Shown here piece by piece: positions 35,008 to 44,144 of a DNA stretch of 64,000 nt (positions are counted from its first letter, which is position 1; every line of letters begins with the position of its first letter). The DNA lies in assembly GCA_027563935.2 (NCBI GenBank), contig CM050450.1, forward strand, positions 92,998,439 through 93,062,438. The letters run 5' to 3'. The position numbers and the translations under genes are program-made. The stretch comes from Costus lasius (lineage: Eukaryota > Streptophyta > Magnoliopsida > Zingiberales > Costaceae). Below the pieces are notes generated by a model, which had not been told where the DNA came from, made no database searches, and worked only from the letters and a program-made list of their open reading frames with translations.

Positions 35008-35088
35008 ACATGTAGTTGCGCTTGTATCATGCTTACATGAAGTTGCGCTTGTATCATGCTTACATCAATTTGTGCTTGTATCATGGCT
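35008..35088 (+). repeat. 27-bp tandem repeat in the L leader
   Basis: Three units starting at 35008, 35035 and 35062: ACATGTAGTTGCGCTTGTAT, ACATGAAGTTGCGCTTGTAT and ACATCAATTTGTGCTTGTAT, each followed by CATGCTT or CATGGCT. Confidence 0.88.
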
Positions 35089-35100
35089 TTGATGAAGTAT

Positions 35101-35160
35101 GCGCTCCCCCTTGAAGGGGACCCCCCTAAAGTTTGCGCTCCCCCTTGAAGGGGACCCCCT
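35101..35160 (+). repeat. Duplicated GC-rich palindrome in the L leader
   Basis: GCGCTCCCCCTTGAAGGGGA occurs at 35101 and 35135 (34-bp period). Each has the odd palindrome CCCCTTGAAGGGG, also present near the LTR ends of A, J and K. Confidence 0.85.
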
Positions 35161-36257
35161 TAGATCTAAGGGTTATCAACTTGCAAGCATGTTGTTTGTT
35201 TGTTTGTTTGCGCATGTTCTAGAAGTTTTCCAAAACTTATATCTTGCGCGCATGATTAGATCTAAGGTGCCACTATATTAAATCCTTAGATGGGTTGATA
35301 GGGTTGAAAGCATCTTCTAGGTTAGATCCAACTAGTCTGATCAGACCATCTGACAGCCTAGATGGGTTGACCTGATAGCACCTGTGCGCAAGCACAAGGT
35401 GGCTATGGGTTGACTGCATCTAGGGCGTGTAGCGAGGTCTGGTTGAGACACTATTGAACACACATGAGTTAGGCCCGGGGTCACACCCGCTTGCCAAAAC
35501 TCATGAGGGTGGTTCAGCCCTTGGCGCATGCATGGTTGACCATTAGGTCAACACGGGTCAGTTAGGACTCGGTGCATGCAAGGGCAAAGGATCTAACTAG
35601 ATGGATGAGTGGATCCCCATCAATGGACCATTGTAAGGTTAAAGGGCTCATAAGGAAATTAAAATTGATGCCATGGGGTATTTTCAAAAAAAAATTTATT
35701 TCCTGATTGGATCACATGTTGATTGAACCATATGCTTGTTTATTTAGTCTTATGTGGGTTGCCCTATTGTGTGCTGTGCTGGGGCCTGCGTGCCTGGTAA
35801 TTTATAAGTTAAATTTATTGTGGTCTGCGAATCACTTTTTCATTAATTTATTGTATATTTGACCTGCGAGTCAAAGCTTGTCTAGATAGATCAAATTGTA
35901 TTTGATTAGACAAGAGCACAAATGCACACATCCCAAAGGAGCATTCAGCTGGTGGCGCACCTGAGGTGCTCTTGGCGCTAGGGCCCTGGGTTGGACCAGA
36001 TGAGATGCAAAAGAGCTCAAGTGAAGACTTAAGGAAAATTAAGGTCTTACTAGGGTTCATGGGCTTTTACCACATAAGATCATGCTTTCTATTTATTGTT
36101 TAAATAATTAGAATTGCATGTTTAAGTTTATCTTCTGCTATCACCATAGGACTTGCATGATAGTGAAGAAGATAAAAGACCGTTAAAATCCAACGCTAAT
36201 ATATCAAGCTCGTAAGCCTTCTGACGCGAAACCTCGCCGTTCTGACTATCGTTGGAG

Positions 36258-36284
36258 CCGTGTTGAACCCACTCAGTGGGCACG
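36258..36284 (+). other. Leader dyad 1 (candidate RNA hairpin or dimer site)
   Basis: CGTG, then TTGAA, then CCCACT-C-AGTGGG, then CACG. The inner 13 bases are self-complementary. The same layout recurs at 36465-36496. Also present in B (10588-10613), K and J. Confidence 0.65.
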
Positions 36285-36464
36285 TCCGTCTATCTTCAGA
36301 CGGTGCTGGATTTCACCTGCGTGTTACAGAGTTGGGATTTATCCCCTCTCGTTGCTCAGCATAGCACGTGGTGGTCCAGGGAGTAGGTCAGGTCAGCTTG
36401 ACCATGTAGGCTGCATATGTGGCGCATATGGTAGCACATGGAGGCAGCCATCTGTGGGATCAGA

Positions 36465-36496
36465 GACTGTGTTGTACCAACTCAGTTGGCACAGTC
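36465..36496 (+). other. Leader dyad 2 (candidate RNA hairpin or dimer site)
   Basis: GACTGTG, then TTGTA, then CCAACT-C-AGTTGG, then CACAGTC: a 7-bp outer stem with a 5-nt one-sided bulge and an inner self-complementary 13-mer. Also present in B (10376-10407), K (44445-44476, one outer mismatch) and J (57488-57519). Confidence 0.7.
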
Positions 36497-36796
36497 TGCT
36501 GGATTGCCCAGATGAAGGGGAATCGCACGGGTTGGCGATTGGCTGGGACAGCCTACCAGAAACTAGTGCTTGTCATCTCTGTGCATCTTATCTCGCCTGA
36601 GCGGGACGCGGAGACCAAGTATGAAATCTGGATCCCATCTCACTAAAAGAGTGTTACTCTTTCGGACTGTTTACTGGATTTTTCAGTCAGACAAAATAGT
36701 GAGAAAAGAATCTTTCTTAAGTCCTGGACTGATTCTGAACATTGATACTGACCTTGCTGTTCTTGCTTGTTGTAGATTCCTGCAGTAACGAACACC

Positions 36797-39700
36797 ATGA
36801 GCTTCAATGTGCGATCCCTACTGGAAAGGGAGAAGTTTGCTGGGCCAAACTTCTCTGACTGGTTTGGACACCTTAAGATCGTTCTTAAGGCAGAGAGGAA
36901 ACTGTATGTCCTCGAGACGGCGATACCGCCGCAGCCCGCTCCGAACGCCGCAAGGGCGGTTCGGGATGCCTATGAAAAGCACGTCAATGATAGCATTGAT
37001 GTCGCTTGCCTGATGCTAGCGTCTATGACGCCACCGCTGCAGCGTCAGCATGAGGATATGTCGGCTATAGAGATTATAGCGAACCTCAAGATACTGTATG
37101 CTGCACAGGCGAGGACAGAACGCTATAATCTGACGAAGCTCTTCTTTCAGAGCAAACTGGCTGAAGGGAGCCCAGTGGGAGCTCACGTGCTCAAGATGAT
37201 TGGGCACAAGGAGGCTCTGGAGAAACTGGGGCATACCATCAACCAGGAGCTTGCTGTAGATATTATTCTGCAGTCTCTTCCACCTTCTTTCGATGCGTTC
37301 ATCATTAACTTTAATATGAACAAAATTGATTGTACGCCGGCAGAGCTGTTGAATATGCTCTTGACTACTGAGGAAACTCTGAAGGGTAAGCCTTCAACCT
37401 CTGTCTTGTTGGTTCCTTCTAGGAACAAGAAGAAGGGGAAGAAGGGCAAGGCCCCTGTCAAGAATTACAGCAAGGCGCTGAAACAGAAGGTGAAGCGGTC
37501 GAAGGACAACAGGTGTTTCCACTGTGGCCAGCTTGGTCACTGGAAAAAGGACTGTAAAGCGCTCCAAGGAGATAAGAGGGGAAGCATTGCTTCTGGCTCA
37601 GGTATATTCGTGACGGAAGTCATGGTTTCATCTTCTTCTATTTCATGGGTGTTGGACACTGCATGTGGAGTTCACATTTGTTCAAATGTACAGGAACTCA
37701 AGAGAAGAAGGCAGGTGGGACAGCATGAGGTAGACCTACGAGTCGGAAACGGGGCACGGGTTGCTGCTGTTGCTGTAGGAGACTATTTCATTACTTTACC
37801 ATCTGGCATTGTATTAGAATTAAACAATTGTTATTTTCTACCCAGTATTACCAAGAATATTATCTCTATTCCTGCTCTTGTCAGGAAAGGATTTGCCTTT
37901 GAATGCAAGATTTCAAAGTGTATTTTGACTTATGATAATATTGTGTATGCAACTGGTTCAATTAACAATGGGTTATTCATGTTGGACATGGAATATTCTA
38001 TACAAAACATTGATAATAAGAAAGCCAAGTATGCTGATGACAGCACCTTGCTTTGGCATAGTCGTTTAGGCCATATAAACGAGAAGCGCATTAAGCGGTT
38101 GCATGATCATGGACTGCTGGGATCATTCTCCTATGAGGAGATTGATACATGCAAAGCTTGTTTAATGGGTAAAATGACGAAGTCACCTTTTCTTAATAAA
38201 GGTCAAAGGGCTTCAGGTTTACTTGACCTTATACACAGTGATGTGTGTGGGCCGTTTAGTAAACATGCCAGAGGTGGCTATCAATACTTCATTACCTTTA
38301 CTGATGATTTCAGTAGGTATGGTTATGTCTTTTTAATGAGACATAAAAGTGAATCTTTTGACAAGTTCAAAGAGTTCAAAAATGAAGTACAAAATCAGTT
38401 AGGCCGAAATATCAAGGCACTTCGTTCTGATCGAGGTGGTGAATACCTAAGTCGAGAGTTTACTGACTATCTGAAGGAGTGTGGGATTATCTCACAGCTC
38501 ACTCCACCAGGAACACCGCAGTGGAATGGTGTGTCCGAGAGGAGAAATAGAACGTTACTTGATATGGTTCGTTCTATGATGAGTCAGGCTACTCTTCCAT
38601 ACTCCTTTTGGGGTTTTGCACTGGAAACAGCTGCAAAGGTACTAAACCGAGTGCCATCCAAGGCAGTTTCAAAGACGCCATATGAGTTATGGTATGGGAA
38701 ACAGCCTAGCTTGACATTTATCAGGATCTGGGGTTGCGAGGCTTATGTCAAAAAGCTCGCCTCTGGGAAACTAGAGAGCAGATCTGATAAATGCATCTTT
38801 GTCGGTTACCCTAAGGAAACTAAGGGTTATTATTTCTACGATCCCAAAGAGAACAAGGTTTTTGTTGCTCGGACGGCCATATTTCTTGAGAAGGAATTTC
38901 TTCTGCAAGAGGCCAGTGGGAGAGAAATAAAACTGGATGAGAATCCAGAGGAAGGACAAAGTGCTCAAGCACAGTTGGATGAGCCTGAGCCGGTAGATCA
39001 GGTTATTGAACAACCTGAGGCTCAAATAACACGGGAACCGCAAAGATCGGGAAGGATCCGTCGTCAGCCTGAGCGCTATGACGGAGTCTACATCATTGAT
39101 AATGATGAACCCCTCACTTATGCGGATGCGGTCAGTGGACCGGAGTCAGCTAGATGGCTTGAAGCTATGCGAGCCGAGATGGACTCCATGTCAGATAACC
39201 AAGTCTGGGATTTGATTGATCCGCCTTCGGGAGTAATCCCTATAGGCTGTAAATGGATCTTCAAGAAGAAGATTGACATGGATGGTAACGTGGTTACCTA
39301 TAAAGGCAGGCTAGTTGCGAAAGGTTTCAAACAAATCTACGGGATAGATTATGATGAAACTTTCTCACCTGTAGCTATGTTTAAGTCTATTCGGATTCTT
39401 TTCGCGATAGCAGCATATTACGATTATGAGATCTGGCAGATGGATGTGAAAACAGCTTTCCTTAATGGAAATCTGGATGAGGATGTGTATATGACACAAC
39501 CTGAAGGTTTCACTAATCCATCAGATCGTCATAAAATATGCAAGTTAAAGAAGTCCATTTATGGACTTAAACAAGCATCTAGGAGCTGGAATATTCGTTT
39601 TGATGAATCAATCTCTGAGTTTGGTTTCATCAAGAACGAAGATGACCCGTGTGTGTATAAGAGGTTTAGTGGGAGCGTGATTACATTCCTAATCCTCTAC

Positions 39701-40681
39701 GTCGATGACATCTTGATCATTGGAAATGATATTCCTGAACTGCATGCTGTTAAAGCATGGTTAGGAAAATGTTTCCAGATGAAAGATTTAGGAGAAGCAG
39801 CCTATGTATTAGGTGTGAAGATCTACAGAGATAGATCTAAGAGGCTTCTCGGGCTGTGCCAGAGTACTTACATCGATAAGGTCCTGGAGAGATTCCATTT
39901 AGAGAATTCTAAACGTGGATATCTTCCAGTCAGACATGGTCTGAATCTTTTGAAGAGTCAGTGTCCACAAACACAGACTGAGAAAGATGAAATGGACAAT
40001 ACGCCTTATGCTTCGGCTATTGGGTCCATTATGTATGCGATGTTGTGTACTCGCCCAGACGTCGCTTACGGGTTAAGCGTGACCAGTCGATTCCAAAGTA
40101 ATCCAGGTTTGGCGCACTGGATTGCAGTCAAGAACATCTTAAAATATCTGCGGAGGACCAAAGATATGTTCTTGATATATGGTGGTCAGGAAGAACTCAG
40201 TATAGAGGGATATACTGACGCTTCGTTCCAGTCGGACCAGGATGATTTCCGATCGCAATCAGGCTATGTTTTTAGCTTGAATGGTGGAGCAGTGGTGTGG
40301 AAGAGTTTCAAACAGTCAACTGTTGCTGATTCCACAACAGAAGCCGAGTATGTTGCAGCCTCGGAAGCATCCAAGGAGGCAGTCTGGATTCGTAAGTTTG
40401 TGAGAGAACTTGGTGTCGTTCCTTCGAGTGCAGATCCTTTGGTTATCTTCTGTGATAACACTGGAGCAATAGCACAAGCAAAGGAACCACGGTCGCACCA
40501 GAAGTCCAAGCACATACAGAGACGGTTTCACTTGATCCGGGAGATCATTGATCGAGGCGAGATCAAAATATGCAAGGTTCATACAGATGACAATCTGGCA
40601 GACCCGCTTACCAAGCCTCTGGCGCAGCAGAAGCATGAGAAGCACTGTAATAATATGGGTTTGAGATTTCTCAACCATTAG
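36797..40681 (+). CDS. Intact copia gag-pol polyprotein of element L
   Basis: 1294 residues in one frame; start MSFNVRSLLE with A at -3 (ACCATG), the start shared by the other copies. Gag about 1-235; zinc knuckle CX2CX4HX4C at C240, C243, H248, C253, preceded by a lysine-rich basic patch (210-236). Protease active site WVLDTAC (D287; alanine where most retroelements have glycine). Integrase HHCC: H421, H426, C452, C455; core D482, D545, E581 (DD35E). RT about 803-1045 with YVDD at 968-971. RNase H with D1141, E1184, D1220 and D1269. The order PR-INT-RT-RH defines Ty1/copia. It works in cytoplasmic particles (gag, RT, RNase H) and in integration of the cDNA (integrase). No separate gag stop or frameshift is visible, so the gag excess would need another mechanism. 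High confidence in identity; activity is inferred. Confidence 0.98.
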   Translation: MSFNVRSLLEREKFAGPNFSDWFGHLKIVLKAERKLYVLETAIPPQPAPNAARAVRDAYEKHVNDSIDVACLMLASMTPPLQRQHEDMSAIEIIANLKILYAAQARTERYNLTKLFFQSKLAEGSPVGAHVLKMIGHKEALEKLGHTINQELAVDIILQSLPPSFDAFIINFNMNKIDCTPAELLNMLLTTEETLKGKPSTSVLLVPSRNKKKGKKGKAPVKNYSKALKQKVKRSKDNRCFHCGQLGHWKKDCKALQGDKRGSIASGSGIFVTEVMVSSSSISWVLDTACGVHICSNVQELKRRRQVGQHEVDLRVGNGARVAAVAVGDYFITLPSGIVLELNNCYFLPSITKNIISIPALVRKGFAFECKISKCILTYDNIVYATGSINNGLFMLDMEYSIQNIDNKKAKYADDSTLLWHSRLGHINEKRIKRLHDHGLLGSFSYEEIDTCKACLMGKMTKSPFLNKGQRASGLLDLIHSDVCGPFSKHARGGYQYFITFTDDFSRYGYVFLMRHKSESFDKFKEFKNEVQNQLGRNIKALRSDRGGEYLSREFTDYLKECGIISQLTPPGTPQWNGVSERRNRTLLDMVRSMMSQATLPYSFWGFALETAAKVLNRVPSKAVSKTPYELWYGKQPSLTFIRIWGCEAYVKKLASGKLESRSDKCIFVGYPKETKGYYFYDPKENKVFVARTAIFLEKEFLLQEASGREIKLDENPEEGQSAQAQLDEPEPVDQVIEQPEAQITREPQRSGRIRRQPERYDGVYIIDNDEPLTYADAVSGPESARWLEAMRAEMDSMSDNQVWDLIDPPSGVIPIGCKWIFKKKIDMDGNVVTYKGRLVAKGFKQIYGIDYDETFSPVAMFKSIRILFAIAAYYDYEIWQMDVKTAFLNGNLDEDVYMTQPEGFTNPSDRHKICKLKKSIYGLKQASRSWNIRFDESISEFGFIKNEDDPCVYKRFSGSVITFLILYVDDILIIGNDIPELHAVKAWLGKCFQMKDLGEAAYVLGVKIYRDRSKRLLGLCQSTYIDKVLERFHLENSKRGYLPVRHGLNLLKSQCPQTQTEKDEMDNTPYASAIGSIMYAMLCTRPDVAYGLSVTSRFQSNPGLAHWIAVKNILKYLRRTKDMFLIYGGQEELSIEGYTDASFQSDQDDFRSQSGYVFSLNGGAVVWKSFKQSTVADSTTEAEYVAASEASKEAVWIRKFVRELGVVPSSADPLVIFCDNTGAIAQAKEPRSHQKSKHIQRRFHLIREIIDRGEIKICKVHTDDNLADPLTKPLAQQKHEKHCNNMGLRFLNH

Positions 40682-40690
40682 ATTAAGTGC

Positions 40691-40701
40691 AAGTGGGAGA
40701 T
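40691..40701 (+). other. Polypurine tract of element L
   Basis: AAGTGGGAGAT immediately before the 3' LTR at 40702 and 9 bp after the gag-pol stop. Confidence 0.92.
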
Positions 40702-42352
40702 TGTTGGGGTATGCCCTTAAGGCTAATGTTTGAGGCCTTTGGGATTGTAATAGTATCATGTAATAAACTGTTGTGTTTATAAAGGCATGGTTATTATTCA
40801 GGTTGTTACCTTGTCTGCTGTAATAAGTGTACTTCTGAATAATGTCTCAAAGCTGTTCAGCTAGGCTGACAGTCTATATGTCCTTAGTCGAGATATCTTG
40901 GTGAACATGAGACAGCCTTGATATGATTGAGACTAATATGTGTGCTAATCTTATAGGATGCTTCGAGCATGGAATAAGATGTAGACTCATGGGTACATTG
41001 GATGTACTGGACAGACCCTACTGGGATATTCCATTGCTTGTCACAATGTGAATGATCCTTATAAGCAGCAAGTGGCACATGTCCTTTGACTTGAGATCAC
41101 TTGTGTTTCTAAATGATGATTGTCATTATTTTGAGGTAGTTCAATATCATTTGAAAGATAATGATTATAGACTATCTTGGATGGTGAGCTTGAATCAGGT
41201 TAGGGCACTAGTGATAGACATAGGATTGCCGTCTCCTTGTTTAAGGAGTGTGATGTTCTAAAGGGCCCCCCTATATGAGATGATTGAGATAGTGTATGGC
41301 CATACCCAGATGACTATGTTCATCTGATCTAATCATGCTCATCATATTGGAGTTACAAGCTTGACCCGCTTGTCCAATAAGAACATCCAGTGGCAAAGGA
41401 CACATGTATGCCAAGTGAGTTGATTCACACTTGTGCTATGGTTTGGGTGGAGTCTTGGAAGACTCTTTCCTTTATATCGGGAGACAGTGATGTGTTGCTA
41501 GATACCCCTCACTGATCGTGATAACGTAAGTTATCGTTACCGACATTTAGAGGAAACCCTCAGGGTCGCACAATTTGATGATATGGCTTACTTAAGTCAG
41601 ATCGTGTGGACTGAACTGTTTAGACTCAGTTTAAACGAGTTCAGACTCTGATTGTGAGTGAGATCTGGTCTGATCATGTTTGATTGATTAGGGCTTGAGA
41701 TCGGTAAGCTTCGATCGAGAGTTTGGATGCTAGATCATAGAGATCAAGAGCATCAAGGGATGAATGGTTAGATCTTGAACCATTTGGTTCAAAGAGATCT
41801 AGACCATGGCTTGGGCTGGTTTAATGAACCGAATTGGGTTGAACCTAATTGACTTGAACTGGTTCACATGGGTGAACGTATGGTTCAAGGTGTAAAGGCT
41901 TGTTGGGCGGTTTTTCCTTCAAGTGAGCGCATGGCTTGAAAACCTTCCATTTATGGAAGTGTAACGCCATGACTTGATTGGAGAAGGCTTAACGCAAATC
42001 GGTTTTACTGAATTGTCATCTTCGTTGGACGAAAGAGGATTCTTCGAGACGGTAGCTCTCGGCCAAGCGCATCTCAACACACGACAAGGACATTGGGATC
42101 TCTTGCTAGCACAAGGAAGATCCTAAAGGGTAGCCACCCCTCATCTTGTGTGTGAACTTGAAGAGGAGACCTACTTTGATCTCTTGCTTCCAAGCCGCCA
42201 CCCTCTTCATGGCTTTGGTATGAGTTCTCATAACTTCAAGTTGATCATATAGTTATCATATTCGATCTTGTTTAGAAACCCTTTTCGCCATGCTTGTTAG
42301 AATCGCAAGTTTAGGGTTTCCCCCCCCCCCCTTTGAACTAGGGGTTCCTTCA
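40702..42352 (+). repeat. 3' LTR of element L
   Basis: 1651 bp. Differs from 33259-34906 by three substitutions seen by eye (near 41759, 41860 and 41930) and a longer C-run (12 versus 9). Followed by CTTGA, the target duplication. Confidence 0.95.
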
Positions 42353-44144
42353 CTTGACTCATCATAGAACGAACCATATCCAGTAAGGTTCTGTTCCTCC
42401 TCTCGGACACACCATTCCATTGCGGTGTTCCTGGTGGAGTGAGCTGTGAGATAATCCCACACTCCTTCAGATAGTCAGTAAACTCTCGACTTAGGTATTC
42501 TCCACCTCGATCTGAGCGAAGTGCCTTGATATTTCGGCCTAGCTGATTCTGTACTTCATTCTTGAACTCTTTGAACTTGTCAAAAGATTCACTTTTATGT
42601 CTCATCAGATAGACATACCCATATCTACTGAAATCATTAGTAAAGGTAATGAAGTACGCATAGCCACCTCTGGCATGTTTACTAAATGGCCCACACACAT
42701 CACTGTGTATAAGGTCAAGTAAACCTGAAGCCCTTTGACCTTTGTGAGGAAAAGGAGCCTTCGTCATTTTACCCATTAAACAAGCTTTGCATGTATCAAT
42801 CTCCTCATAGGAGAATGATCCCAGCAGTCCATGATCATGCAACCGCTTAATGCGTTTCTCGTTAATATGGCCTAAACGACTATGCCATAGCAAGGTGCTG
42901 TCATCAGCATACTTGGCTTTCTTATTATCAACATTTTGTATAGAACATTCCATGTCCAACATGAATAACCCATTGTTAATTGATCCAGAAGCATAAACAA
43001 TATTATCATAAGAAATTACACACTTTGAAATATTGCATTCAAAGGAAAATCCTTTCCTGAAAAGAGCAGGAATAGAGATAATATTTTTAGTAATACTTGG
43101 AACAAAATAACAATTGTCCAGTTCTAATACAAGTCCAGATGGTAATGAGATGTTATAAACCCCTACAGCAACAGCAGCAACCCGTGCCCCGTTTCCAACT
43201 CATAGGTCCACCTCATGCTGTCCCACCTGTCTTCTTCTCTTGAGTTCCTGTACATTTGAACAAATGTGAACTCCACATGCAGTGTCCAACACCCATGAAA
43301 TAGAAGAAGAAGATATCATGACCTCAGTCACAAATATACCTGAGCCAGAAGCAATGCTTCCCTTCTTGTCTCCTTGGAGCGCTTTACAGTCCTTTTTCCA
43401 GTGACCCAGCTGGCCACAGTGGAAACATCTGTTGTCCTTCGACCGCTTCACCTTTTGTTTCAGAGCCTTGCTGTAGTTCTTGACAGGGGCCTTGCCCTTC
43501 TTCCCCTTCTTCTTGTTCCTGGAAGGGAACATCAAGACAGAGGTTGAAGGCTTTCCCTTCAGAGTCTCCTCCGTAGTCAAGAGCATATTCAGCAACTCTG
43601 CCGGAGTACAGTCGATCTTGTTCATATTAAAATTAATAATGAACGCATCGAAGGAGGCTGGGAGAGACTGCAGAATAATGTCGACAGCAAGCTCCTGATT
43701 GATGGTATGCCCCAGTTTCTCAAGAGCCTCTTTGTGCCCAATCATCTTGAGCACATGAGCTCCCACTGGACTCCCTTCAGCCAGTTTGCTCTGAAAGAAA
43801 AGCTTGGTCAGATTATAGCGTTCAGTCCTCGCCTGTGCAGCATACAGCATCTTGAGGTTTGCTATAATTTCTATAGCAGACATATCCTCATGCTGACGCT
43901 GCAGCGGTGGCGTCATAGACGCTAGCATCAGGCAAGCGACATCAATGCTATCATTGACATGCTTTTCATAGGCATCGCGAACCGCCCTTGCGGCGTTCGC
44001 AGCGGGTTAAGGCGGTATAGCCGTCTCGAGAACATACAGTTTCCTCTCTACCTTAAGAACAATCTTAAGGTGTCCGTACTAGTCCGAGAAGTTTGGCCCA
44101 GCAAACTTCTCCCTTTCCAGTAGGGATCGCACATTGAAGCTCAT
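42353..44144 (-). pseudogene. gag-pol of element K, N-terminal half (before the L insertion)
   Basis: Start ATG at 44144. Stops, all visible against the intact relative: TAG at 44079-44081 (tryptophan codon 22), TAA at 44007-44009 (glutamine codon 46), TGA at 43200-43202 (arginine codon 315). Between them the frame is open and shows gag, the knuckle CFHCGQLGHWKKDC, protease DTAC, the HHCC motif and the DD35E core. It ends at 42357, where element L interrupts it around codon 597; the first five bases (CTTGA, 42353-42357) are the target duplication. Two early stops mean no gag could be made. The frame is otherwise free of indels. Confidence 0.95.

Larger units (their letters stand above)
34907..36796 (+). 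other. Leader of element L (1.9 kb between LTR and gag)
   Basis: Non-coding. From left: PBS; 27-bp tandem repeat (35008-35088); two copies of GCGCTCCCCCTTGAAGGGGA (35101, 35135); GTTGACC-ATTA-GGTCAAC stem (35535-35552); two related dyads (36258-36284 and 36465-36496); a 3'-splice-like tract with CTGAC and TTGTTGTAG (36748-36775) just before the ATG. Short ORFs in it are not conserved as proteins. Confidence 0.85.
33259..42352 (+). mobile_element. Copia element L, complete with intact gag-pol
   Basis: 9094-bp Ty1/copia element on the + strand: LTR 33259-34906, PBS, leader, a single uninterrupted 1294-codon ORF, PPT, LTR 40702-42352, target duplication CTTGA (33254-33258 and 42353-42357). By eye the LTRs differ by 3 substitutions plus a C-run of 9 versus 12. 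It is inserted head-on in the integrase region of element K, a member of the same family. The only copy here that looks coding-competent. Confidence 0.98.

Noticed and set aside
40316..40759. 147-codon ORF opposite RNase H (also 6112-6555, 53223-53666).
   Set aside because: It is the antisense shadow of a conserved coding region and keeps no independent signals.
42297..42352. Apparent alternative C-terminus of the K integrase (VKEPLVQRGG...).
   Set aside because: It is read-through from K into the inverted 3' LTR of L, an artefact of the insertion.
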